Shown: in pieces, positions 53,532-61,781 of the stretch
Position numbering within the stretch: the stretch's first letter is position 1
How the letters are laid out: each line of letters opens with the position of its first letter
The notes under the pieces: generated by a model
Told to the model about the DNA's origin: nothing
What the model saw: only the letters and a program-made list of their open reading frames with translations
The model's database searches: none
Translations under genes and position numbers: made by a program
Origin: an uncultured Flavobacteriaceae bacterium
GTDB taxonomy: Bacteria; Bacteroidota; Bacteroidia; Flavobacteriales; Flavobacteriaceae
DNA: 64,000 bases
NCBI GenBank assembly: GCA_947502635.1
Contig: CANNAN010000008.1
Coordinates: forward strand, 62,001-126,000
Direction: 5' to 3'

Positions 53532-54766
53532 TGAAATCAAATAAATTTAGAATTGCTGTTCGTAAATTTGATGCGTTTGAATCAGCAATAAATAAAATAT
53601 GGAAGTCTTTTTGTGATGAAACGGGCTGTCATTTAGAGTTGGAGGCGGTTCCTTTAGATTTGCACCCATTATACCATACTATTCTAAAAGAAAAGGGGTT
53701 GGCAAATGGTACTTGGGATGTGTCTTTAATGAACACAGATTGGATTACAGAAGCTTATACTACTAATGCTATTGAAGATTTAACACCATATATTAATAAA
53801 AATGCGCCTAGTAATTTTCCTGACGGATGGTCGAGGTCCTTACTTTATAAACAAGAATTTGAAAATAAAATAGTAGGGCTACCATTTCATGACGGACCAG
53901 AATGCTTAATCTATAGAAAAGACCTGTTCGAATCTGCTAAAGAAGGTACAGATTTCTACAAAAAATATGGAAAACCATTAGAAATTCCAGAAACATGGGA
54001 TGATTTAATAGAAGTTGCTGAATTTTTCAATAGACCAGAAGATCATTTGTACGGAACTACTTTTGCAGCGTATCCAGATGGTCATAATACAGTGTTTGAT
54101 TTCTGCTTGCAATTATGGACCCGTGGTGGAGAATTATTTGATGATAATAAAAAAATAAAATTAAATTCAGGACAGGTCATTAAAGGCATGGAGTTTTACA
54201 GAAAGGCACTTCAAAATTCAAATGCAATTCATCCAGAATCGAGAGATTTTGATTCTGTAAAATCAGGCATGGCGTTCGCTAATGGTCATTTAGCGATGAT
54301 GGTAAACTGGTTTGGATTTGCCTCAATGTGTGAGTTTTTGGAAAATTCGAAAGTTAAAGGAAAAGTCGATATTGCCAACGTGCCAGCAGGGCCAGATGGT
54401 GAAGGGGCCTCTTTAAATGCCTATTGGATGTATGTTATTGGAAGCGGCAGTAAACATAAAGATTTAGCATACGAATTTATTAAATATGCAGTGAACGAAG
54501 AAAATGATAAACTACTAACCTTAGAAGGCGCTATAGGTTGTCGTAAATCTACCTGGCATGATGCCGATGTAAATAATAAAATTCCTTATTATCACAAATT
54601 AGAAGCCTTGCATAAAAACACACGATCACTCCCTAGAAAAAGTAATTGGTCTGAAATAGCAGATGTCATTGATCAATTGGTTTTAGATGTCATTAATACT
54701 TCAAAAGATATCAAGTCTATTATAGATTCTGCACAAAAGGAAATTGATCGCATAGAAAATATTTAG
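53531..54766 (+). CDS. Solute-binding-protein-fold protein without signal peptide (2)
   Basis: A 411-residue type 1 solute-binding-fold protein: LPFHDGPECLIYRKDLFE, IPETWDDLIEVAEFFNRPEDHLYGTTFAAY, LQLWTRGGELFDD, HLAMMVNWFGFASM and NVPAGPDGEGASLNAYWMYVIG. It starts [17 protein letters not shown] with no signal peptide, so it should be cytoplasmic. It is clearly different from the first such protein in the operon. It overlaps the CoA-transferase stop by one base and is followed after three bases by the oxidoreductase, which shows tight co-translation. As with the first, no transporter subunits accompany it. Confidence 0.75.
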   Translation: MKSNKFRIAVRKFDAFESAINKIWKSFCDETGCHLELEAVPLDLHPLYHTILKEKGLANGTWDVSLMNTDWITEAYTTNAIEDLTPYINKNAPSNFPDGWSRSLLYKQEFENKIVGLPFHDGPECLIYRKDLFESAKEGTDFYKKYGKPLEIPETWDDLIEVAEFFNRPEDHLYGTTFAAYPDGHNTVFDFCLQLWTRGGELFDDNKKIKLNSGQVIKGMEFYRKALQNSNAIHPESRDFDSVKSGMAFANGHLAMMVNWFGFASMCEFLENSKVKGKVDIANVPAGPDGEGASLNAYWMYVIGSGSKHKDLAYEFIKYAVNEENDKLLTLEGAIGCRKSTWHDADVNNKIPYYHKLEALHKNTRSLPRKSNWSEIADVIDQLVLDVINTSKDIKSIIDSAQKEIDRIENI

Positions 54767-54768
54767 TT

Positions 54769-55839
54769 ATGGAATTAATTTATAAACCAGAATTACCAAA
54801 AGAAAAACGTCCAATATATATCATTGGGGCAGGAGGTATAGTTCGTGATGCACATTTGCCAGCATATAGAAATGCAGGTTTTGTCGTTGAAGGTATTACT
54901 AACAGAACCAAACAAAGAGCTATAGATTTAGCTGAAATGTTTAAGATTCCTAATGTTTACAATAATGTAGAAGAGATGGTAGCTGTAGCTCCAGAAAATG
55001 CTGTTTTTGATTTAACACTAATGCCAAACCAATTTGTGGCTACCTTAGAATTATTACCAAACGAATCTGCGGTATTGATTCAAAAACCAATGGGTGATAA
55101 TTATGGACAGACTTTAGAGATTTTAGAGGTTTGTAGAAGAAAAAAACTAAAGGCTGCTATTAATTGTCAAATGCGTTTTGCTCCATATGTTATGGCTGCT
55201 AAATATCTAATAGAACAAGGTCTCATAGGTGAATTGTACGATTTTGAAGTCCGCTTAACAACCTATACACCATGGGAGTATTTTCCAAACGTGGTGAATC
55301 ATCCGCGTTTAGAAATTCAACAACATAGTATTCATTACATCGATTTGATTCGTTCATTTTTAGGAAATCCAAAGAAAGTGTATTCTAAAACATTGAAGAA
55401 TCCAGGAAAACCAATGTCCTCTACACGTACCACGACCATTATGGATTATAATGATGCGATGCGTGCGATTATCAATACCAATCACGATCATAATTTTGGA
55501 GAGAAAAATCAGGAAAGTTTTGTGAAATGGGAGGGGACTAAAGGCGCTATTAAGGCAAGAATAGGCTTGTTGTTGGATTATCCTAATGGAAAACCAGATT
55601 TATTCCAATATTGTATTGTTAAAGATGGGGAAGACCCTAAATGGGTTGAGGTGCCATTGGAAGGATCATGGTTTCCAGATGCTTTTGTGGGAACGATGGC
55701 ATCTTTAATGCGTTATGTTGAAGGTTCTACTGAAGAGCTTCCAACAAGTGTTGAAGATGTTGTGCATTCAATGGCCATAGTAGAATCTGCTTATCAATCT
55801 AATAATCATGGAGGTGTTACTCCAAACTATAATTTATGA
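54769..55839 (+). CDS. Gfo/Idh/MocA-family oxidoreductase
   Basis: A 356-residue NAD(P)-dependent oxidoreductase. YIIGAGGIVRDAHLPAYRNAGF is the Rossmann loop; VLIQKPMGDN holds the catalytic Lys (QKP rather than EKP). The C-terminal domain shows EIQQHSIHYIDLIRSFLG, with His and Asp of the usual active site. Members oxidise a sugar or cyclitol hydroxyl, or reduce a keto-sugar. It ends the operon and, with the symporter at the start, suggests that the carried compound is a sugar before any CoA chemistry. Confidence 0.85.
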   Translation: MELIYKPELPKEKRPIYIIGAGGIVRDAHLPAYRNAGFVVEGITNRTKQRAIDLAEMFKIPNVYNNVEEMVAVAPENAVFDLTLMPNQFVATLELLPNESAVLIQKPMGDNYGQTLEILEVCRRKKLKAAINCQMRFAPYVMAAKYLIEQGLIGELYDFEVRLTTYTPWEYFPNVVNHPRLEIQQHSIHYIDLIRSFLGNPKKVYSKTLKNPGKPMSSTRTTTIMDYNDAMRAIINTNHDHNFGEKNQESFVKWEGTKGAIKARIGLLLDYPNGKPDLFQYCIVKDGEDPKWVEVPLEGSWFPDAFVGTMASLMRYVEGSTEELPTSVEDVVHSMAIVESAYQSNNHGGVTPNYNL

Positions 55840-56041
55840 GAAGAAGTTTCTAATCTAATAAAAAAAGGAAATCAATTAAATTGGAGGTAGCAATGTTTTG
55901 AAAATTTTTGAAAGCAAATTTTCACTGGATTCGGGGTAATGTAAAAAGATAGTTGCGCTTATTTTTACGTATTCTTTATTATATTTTATTTAAAAAACAA
56001 GATTGAATATCGTTTGGGAGTGAATAAGCTATAAAAATAAA

Positions 56042-58261
56042 ATGAAAGAACTGCAAAAAATTTTTGAAGACCTACCGAGTAGATATAAAAAATACTTGTC
56101 AAACGTGGAGAAAGAGAAAGCAATGTATTTATACAGTGCTTATGATTTTTTTAGTTTAGAGCCATTTCATTGTGAAAGGACTAATATGCCGTTGGATAAA
56201 TTAAAATTTGAAACGTCTCTTGAAGCGCTAGAAGAACAAGACCAGTATCTGTGTATGCTCAAAGATCGAAAATTAATTTTTTCTCGATTGTTTTGTGGAG
56301 GAGAAACTTACTATGACAGCTTTTATAAAACAGAAGAAAACCTTTCGTGGCGCTATGAGATATATAGCAATCCAAATATTAAGAAGGCTGTGCATGTAGA
56401 ATATTTAGAAAAATTAGATTCAGGTGCTCCAAAATGTTTTAAAAAATTCGGGATGTATGGCGGGGAGCAACATGATTTTGTTTATGTGTCGGAGGTAGAA
56501 ATACATATTACTATTCATTATTTTGATTCAAAATGTAACGCTTCGTATTCTGAGCAGCGTAAAGTATACTTAAAAGCAGATCAATCTGGAGTGGATAAAA
56601 TTGTTTCTGTTGTAGAAGGAGTTGATGTTGAGGTTTTTGATGCAAATTTGGCTCAAGAATCAATTGATTCCTTGTTGGAGAAGTGTAAGCAATCCATTTT
56701 TGAAGTTATTAAAGAAGGTATTATATCCAATCCTCCAAAAGAAAAAGATATTTGTTTGTCTTTAATGGAATATAATATGCAATTCCCTTTTCCGCCAACT
56801 TTCGCTATGGCAACAGTTCAGGAAAAAGAATCTATATTGGAAGAGTATGATGGTGGATCTTTAAGTTGGATTAATGCTCCAGATCTTCGTTTGTTTAGTG
56901 AAGATGGTGTTTTTTCGATTGATTTTAATAAAGATGATGCATTGTATTCTAGAACGAATGCCTTAATCGAAGACCTCCCTTTCGAAGAAGTAGAACCTAA
57001 AGTTATAGATGTTTATGTTGAAATATCCAAAGCTCTAAAAAATGATGAAATGTTTAATGAAAGCATTAATCAGACCAAAGATTATTTTGTTTTAGCAAGG
57101 GATTATAACGCTTGTAATGAAGAAATGTTTATGGAAAAAACACTTCCCAGAAAAGTCTGGGCTGAGTGGGAAAAAGAAATAAATGAAAGAGAACAAAAAG
57201 AACAAAGTGCGTTTGATCAAGATGAAGAAATTATTGAAGTAAAACGAATTATTCAAGAACAACTAGATCGTTACCCTCATATTTTAGAACAAAATCAAAA
57301 ACGAGAAGGAAAAAATTTTTATAGTATATCTCAAGAGTATTATAGTGAGCCTTTTTATAAGGAATTAACAAAACATAAACCTTCTTATGGTTGGATGGAA
57401 AGATTGCAGACAGATGTTCCAGATGCTAAATCCTATTTTCATTATAAAATAAAAGACAGGAAACCTTATATGATTAAAGAATTTTATGATGGAAGTTTAT
57501 TGAGAATTGATTTTTTAGAACATCATAAAAATACATTATATCACCATAATTTTCATGTTAAGGAAAAACCTAGTCTGGAAGAGTATAGTATAATCCAATA
57601 TCGCAATGGTTTACCTGTTGAGTGTCTAAAATACTCAGATTTAAGATTTGAATCCATAAACTATCTGGTTGAAGAAGATAAAATAGTAAGAGCTAATGTT
57701 TCTCATACTATGTATTTTTCACGATATAAAGACGAAACTAAGCATGATTATGAGTATATGTATAAGGATGAGAATCTGTATCGAATTGACATGATAAATA
57801 TGGGTAATAGATCGGTGAGATTTTGTGTAGATGATTCTTATATGTATGAAGTAATAGATAATATGGTTGCTCTTTTAAGTAAACTGATCGTACCTGTTAT
57901 TGGAAAGGAAAATTTAGCATCACTCAAAGGAATAGTTTTAGAGTATGAAGACCGAATGACTTTTCCGCCAAAAGTGTACTTGGTGCAACAAGATGATTTT
58001 ACAGAAGTTGATATTCCTAATATTTGGAATAGTGATGTTGATGATGTAATGACCAATTTTAAAGTATACACTTTTATTGGTCATACGAGTGAAGGGCTTA
58101 GATTTGAGCCAGAGTCATGTCTACAATTTGTCAATTTAGCGTATAAGAAACTTTGCAAGGCAATTAATAGTCTTCTAAAAGAAGAGAATGCGATTGATAT
58201 TAAGGTGGTATATAAGGAGCAATATCAGCCAACGGAAGAGGTCTTAAAGGAACTGAGCTAA
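56042..58261 (+). CDS. Large protein of unknown function with internal duplication
   Basis: A 739-residue protein with no recognised family and no signal peptide. It appears to consist of two related halves (about 1-370 and 430-739) joined by a charged linker. The pair MLKDRKLIFSRLFCGGETYYD and KIKDRKPYMIKEFYDGSLLRID, and the pair MEYNMQFPFPPTFAMATVQ and LEYEDRMTFPPKVYLVQQD, mark the repeat. It is acidic. It lies between the two CoA-related operons but shows no link to sugar metabolism. A toxin-immunity type role is a guess based on the YwqG-like neighbour. Confidence 0.6.
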   Translation: MKELQKIFEDLPSRYKKYLSNVEKEKAMYLYSAYDFFSLEPFHCERTNMPLDKLKFETSLEALEEQDQYLCMLKDRKLIFSRLFCGGETYYDSFYKTEENLSWRYEIYSNPNIKKAVHVEYLEKLDSGAPKCFKKFGMYGGEQHDFVYVSEVEIHITIHYFDSKCNASYSEQRKVYLKADQSGVDKIVSVVEGVDVEVFDANLAQESIDSLLEKCKQSIFEVIKEGIISNPPKEKDICLSLMEYNMQFPFPPTFAMATVQEKESILEEYDGGSLSWINAPDLRLFSEDGVFSIDFNKDDALYSRTNALIEDLPFEEVEPKVIDVYVEISKALKNDEMFNESINQTKDYFVLARDYNACNEEMFMEKTLPRKVWAEWEKEINEREQKEQSAFDQDEEIIEVKRIIQEQLDRYPHILEQNQKREGKNFYSISQEYYSEPFYKELTKHKPSYGWMERLQTDVPDAKSYFHYKIKDRKPYMIKEFYDGSLLRIDFLEHHKNTLYHHNFHVKEKPSLEEYSIIQYRNGLPVECLKYSDLRFESINYLVEEDKIVRANVSHTMYFSRYKDETKHDYEYMYKDENLYRIDMINMGNRSVRFCVDDSYMYEVIDNMVALLSKLIVPVIGKENLASLKGIVLEYEDRMTFPPKVYLVQQDDFTEVDIPNIWNSDVDDVMTNFKVYTFIGHTSEGLRFEPESCLQFVNLAYKKLCKAINSLLKEENAIDIKVVYKEQYQPTEEVLKELS

Positions 58262-58458
58262 AGATTAAGTGTTTTAGCTAATTTGAAAATAAAATTCTCA
58301 TCTACCATTTGTAATCATAAAAAAGGGGGTAACGAATGTTTCCTATAATTACTAACAGCTTGTCATGCCCCAAGAGATAACAATTTTCACTGAAAACAGG
58401 GTATTATAACTAGTCTGAACTGGGTATTTTTGCTTTTATTAATTAGTAACAATATCCC

Positions 58459-59322
58459 ATGATCAACAAGAAAGAACATTTAAACATACTTAAAAACAAA
58501 TTTGATAAAATCAAATGGGAAAACCCCAATACCATAAAGAAGTCTTATTTTGATTTTATCGAATCAGAAACTATTCCAGCTATAAAAATTGAAGGAGTAG
58601 TTTCAAAAAAAATAACCTTAGGAATGTCAAAAATAGGAGGTACGCCTCATTTAGCACCTAACATGAAATGGCCAGAGTATGAAGGTGCTCCTATGGTGTT
58701 TTTTGCACAATTGAATTTTTCTGAAATAGCATCGAATCACGTTCAAGATTATTTACCTAAAAGTGGCATTTTATATTTCTTTGCGCACTATGAAGAACCA
58801 ATAAATGAATATGGAGCAGAATTTGAATTTATAGAGCCTAAAGAAAAATACCAGGTGCTTTTTTATGACGGAGATGATATGGCTCAATTAAAGAATGTGC
58901 CTTTTCCAAAAACACTGCCCCTTGGTTATCAATTTAAAGAATCGGCAATAAGCTTTGAACCTTTTTTTGAGGTTCCAAACGATATTTATAGCTATACAGA
59001 ATTTGAGGAAAATCTTTCTAACAATGATTATAATCATATCATCGAATTTCACGAAGCAATATCAAAAGATTCAGATGCAAGTCAAATATTAGGAGTACCT
59101 CCAGCGATTCAGGATGATGTGGCTTACGATTGGGTGTATGCATATATGGAAGAAGAGGAATGTGATGTAGATGAAGATGAATTGGCGGAAGAATTTGTTA
59201 ACATACTATCTATGCCTATTTTTAGCAATATTGGTGATGCACAAGGGTATTTTGGAATTCGAAAAGACGATTTAGCCGACAAAAATTTTGAGGCATGTGT
59301 TTTTGTTATGCAGGGCACGTAG
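58459..59322 (+). CDS. DUF1963 (YwqG-like) protein
   Basis: A 287-residue protein with the DUF1963 pattern: SKIGGTPHLAPNMKWPEYEGAPMVFFAQLNFSEI, GILYFFAHYEEP, and IGDAQGYFGIRKDDLADKNFEACVFVMQG at the end. Residues about 230-250 are very acidic (EEEECDVDEDELAEEF). The function of the family is not known; some members occur in polymorphic-toxin settings as possible immunity proteins. It is the second gene of the insert between the two CoA-related operons. Confidence 0.75.
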   Translation: MINKKEHLNILKNKFDKIKWENPNTIKKSYFDFIESETIPAIKIEGVVSKKITLGMSKIGGTPHLAPNMKWPEYEGAPMVFFAQLNFSEIASNHVQDYLPKSGILYFFAHYEEPINEYGAEFEFIEPKEKYQVLFYDGDDMAQLKNVPFPKTLPLGYQFKESAISFEPFFEVPNDIYSYTEFEENLSNNDYNHIIEFHEAISKDSDASQILGVPPAIQDDVAYDWVYAYMEEEECDVDEDELAEEFVNILSMPIFSNIGDAQGYFGIRKDDLADKNFEACVFVMQGT

Positions 59323-59467
59323 AAGTATTTGTCAATTGGTTGATAAAAAATAACATATAAAAGCTTTGACTAAATGCTTGATTAAGAGTTTGTAGCTTTT
59401 AGTTTCAGTACTAGTCTTAGCTCAATTTTATTAGGTTTAAAGGAGGTTTTTATTACGTTAAACGCAG

Positions 59468-59941
59468 TTGAAATTAAAAAACCTAAGAAAGGTGAAAACA
59501 AAATTCCAAAATATTTCTATACTAAAAATAAGTATTTTTTTATTTGTTATTCTTTTTTCAAACTTTCTAACATACGCCCAAATTAAACCTGAAAAACAAA
59601 AAATGTTAAATCAAAATTTTCAGTATGGAGTAATTGTTGAGTTAAAGATTAATGAAAAATTGCATTTTGAGGATTCTCTGTCTATCTCATTAACTGAATT
59701 TAGTCACAAACGACCATATATTGGAGGTCCAACAAAAGCAACGGCATATCTTTCTCTTTTCAAAGGAGATATCCATGAAGAAATAATGCTTTCTATTCAT
59801 GGAATAGAGGGAGAATCGAAATCTAGTGATGGACTTTCTGATTCAGAGCGCTACGATTCCTTAGTTTGGATGGAATATGAGTTTCAGCTTAAGAATTTCG
59901 ATTATGATAAATCTGTTAAAATTATTATTTCCAAAAAATAG
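59468..59941 (+). CDS. Small secreted protein of unknown function
   Basis: A 157-residue protein with an N-terminal hydrophobic segment (residues 18-36) and a likely signal cleavage after TYAQ, so it would be exported. The rest is hydrophilic with a repeated DSLS/SDGLSDSERYDSL pattern and no family I recognise. The start is uncertain: no ATG is in place, a TTG at 59468 or a GTG at 59492 could serve, and an AAAGGAGG stretch 22-29 bases upstream is too far for either. The gene may be shorter than given. Confidence 0.45.
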   Translation: MKLKNLRKVKTKFQNISILKISIFLFVILFSNFLTYAQIKPEKQKMLNQNFQYGVIVELKINEKLHFEDSLSISLTEFSHKRPYIGGPTKATAYLSLFKGDIHEEIMLSIHGIEGESKSSDGLSDSERYDSLVWMEYEFQLKNFDYDKSVKIIISKK

Positions 59942-60497
59942 TGAACCAAATTTTTGAATTTAGTTTTTTTAATAAAAAAATAAAAAGACATGGAAAATAA
60001 TTCATGAATCTTTCATATTCAAAAATTATAATCAATTAAAACCTTCTATCAATATTGTATAAGAGCAATTATCCTATAACTAAAATTATAAGCTAAAACG
60101 AAGTCTTTTAAACTAAAATTTGTTCAATAGTTCTTAGCATATAATTTTCTGCTTTTTACGATTGCAAACACTTTTAATAAATACATTGAATTTCTTTTAA
60201 AAACATTAAAAAGATCTGAATATTTCTAATTAGAGGAACTCGTGAAAGCTTATTCTTGCTCTCTCCAATTTGAGCGGTTATATTATCTGTTAAATGACTC
60301 ATGTTTCTAAAAAAAAATCAAATTTAAACTGTTTAAAAGAAAGGGTTTAGCATATGACCTAAAAAAGGTGGTATTTGAACTTTTTGGCGGTGAAGAAAGT
60401 ATCATTTGAGAACAAAATTCTAAGGAACTTTATTTAACTTCGCCACCGGATAAATTGTTAGTTTAACAAAGGGAAAAATAATAAATAAAATTATATA
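59942..60497. other. Intergenic region before the SDR-MaoC-sulfatase operon
   Basis: About 556 AT-rich bases with no gene I can support. Near the end GGCGGTGAAG (about 60389) and CTTCGCCACC (about 60439) form a weak, imperfect inverted pair. The 16-mer TAAATTGTTAGTTTAA follows at 60451-60466. The promoter of the SDR operon must lie here but is not clear. Confidence 0.45.
60451..60466 (+). repeat. Leader 16-mer shared with the P450 operon
   Basis: TAAATTGTTAGTTTAA, identical to 39541-39556, about 31 bases before the SDR start codon. In both places it falls in the presumed 5' leader of an operon. Confidence 0.4.
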
Positions 60498-61268
60498 ATG
60501 AGTATTTTGAACAAATTTAGTTTAGAAGGAAAAACAGCTTTAATAACAGGGTGTAAAAGAGGTATTGGAAAAGCTATGGCAATTGGTCTGGCAGAAGCAG
60601 GTGCTAATATTATTGGTGTGTCAGCTTCATTGGAATTGGAAGGTAGCGATGTTGAAAAAGAAGTACAGGCTGTAGGTAAAAGTTTTAAAGCTTATCAATG
60701 TGATTTTTCAGATAGAAAGGCATTGTATACTTTTATAGCAGAAGCTAAAAAAGACAATCCGACCATAGATATTTTAGTAAACAACGCAGGAACTATTTTA
60801 AGAGCTCCAGCTGTTGAGCATTCAGATGATCTGTGGGATAAAGTAATTGAAGTAAACCAGAATGCACAGTTTATTTTAACGAGAGAGTTCGGTAAAGATA
60901 TGGTGTCAAGAGGTTCTGGTAAAGTAATATTTACAGCGTCGTTATTAACATTTCAGGGAGGAATCACCGTTCCTGGGTATGCTGCAAGTAAAGGAGCTAT
61001 AGGACAATTAACAATGGCTTTTGCTAACGAATGGGCAGGGAAAGGTGTTAATGTAAATGCGATAGCACCTGGCTATATTTCAACAGATAATACAGAAGCT
61101 TTACGAAATGATAAGACTAGAGCTGAATCTATTTTATCTCGTATTCCTGCTGGTAGATGGGGTGAAGCTGAAGATTTTGCTGGTCCAACAGTATTTTTAG
61201 CTTCAGAAGCTGCTGCTTACATGAATGGTACTACTGTTCTTGTTGACGGAGGCTGGATGGGTAGATAG
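60498..61268 (+). CDS. KduD-type short-chain dehydrogenase
   Basis: A 256-residue classical SDR with the cofactor loop TGCKRGIG (residues about 18-25), NNAG, the catalytic Ser in FTASLL and Tyr/Lys in YAASK. Overall form (MSILNKFSLEGKTALITG, NAIAPGYISTDNTEALRND, RIPAGRWGEAEDFAGPTVFLASE) is that of 2-deoxy-D-gluconate 3-dehydrogenase/KduD enzymes, which oxidise keto-deoxy sugar acids. It starts an operon with MaoC and a sulfatase. In the KduD pathway one would expect KduI and KDG genes, which are absent, so another sugar acid or hydroxyacyl substrate is likely. Confidence 0.85.
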   Translation: MSILNKFSLEGKTALITGCKRGIGKAMAIGLAEAGANIIGVSASLELEGSDVEKEVQAVGKSFKAYQCDFSDRKALYTFIAEAKKDNPTIDILVNNAGTILRAPAVEHSDDLWDKVIEVNQNAQFILTREFGKDMVSRGSGKVIFTASLLTFQGGITVPGYAASKGAIGQLTMAFANEWAGKGVNVNAIAPGYISTDNTEALRNDKTRAESILSRIPAGRWGEAEDFAGPTVFLASEAAAYMNGTTVLVDGGWMGR

Positions 61269-61291
61269 TTTCATCACAAAAATATTAAGAC

Positions 61292-61744
61292 ATGCACATT
61301 GTATCAAGATTTTATGAAGATTACGAATTAGGTAGTAAAAGGGAGACTTTAGGAAGAACGATTACTGAAACAGATTTTGTTGTTCATGCTGGGCATACAG
61401 GGGATTATTTTCCACATCATATGGATGCCGAATGGTGTAAAAAACAGCCCTTTAAACAACGAATAGCCCATGGAACACTTACATTTAGTGTTGGTATTGG
61501 TATGACTGCTACAGAGATTAATCCAGAGGCCTTTTCTAAAGGGTATGACCGATTGCGTTTTATAAAGCCAGTATATATTGGAGATACAATTCGAGTTGTA
61601 GTAACGATTAGTGAAAAGAAAGAATCCAAGCGTCCCGAATTGGGACATGTTAATGAGCATGTTGAAATATTTAATCAACGAGATGAGTTGGTTTTAGTTT
61701 GTGATCATATTTTGCTAGCTAAGAAAAAAGAATTTGAAGCCTAA
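61292..61744 (+). CDS. MaoC-type (R)-hydratase/dehydratase
   Basis: A 150-residue hot-dog-fold protein. [18 protein letters not shown] (Asp 38 and His 42/43) is the hydratase signature, followed by [13 protein letters not shown] and the C-terminal strand [13 protein letters not shown]. MaoC enzymes hydrate or dehydrate the double bond of acyl-CoA thioesters. Its place 23 bases after a KduD-type SDR, and in the same region as two CoA-transferases, gives the acyl-CoA that such an enzyme needs. The actual substrate is unknown. Confidence 0.88.
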   Translation: MHIVSRFYEDYELGSKRETLGRTITETDFVVHAGHTGDYFPHHMDAEWCKKQPFKQRIAHGTLTFSVGIGMTATEINPEAFSKGYDRLRFIKPVYIGDTIRVVVTISEKKESKRPELGHVNEHVEIFNQRDELVLVCDHILLAKKKEFEA

Positions 61745-61781
61745 AATTTTATAAATACCTCTTTTTAAATAACCAAAAAGA

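Noticed and set aside
60389-60449. Imperfect inverted pair GGCGGTGAAG / CTTCGCCACC
   Set aside because: Two mismatches in ten bases and a 40-base spacer make a functional hairpin unlikely.
61349-61678. Minus-strand open frames opposite the MaoC gene
   Set aside because: Both are opposite a clear MaoC gene and have no recognisable protein features.
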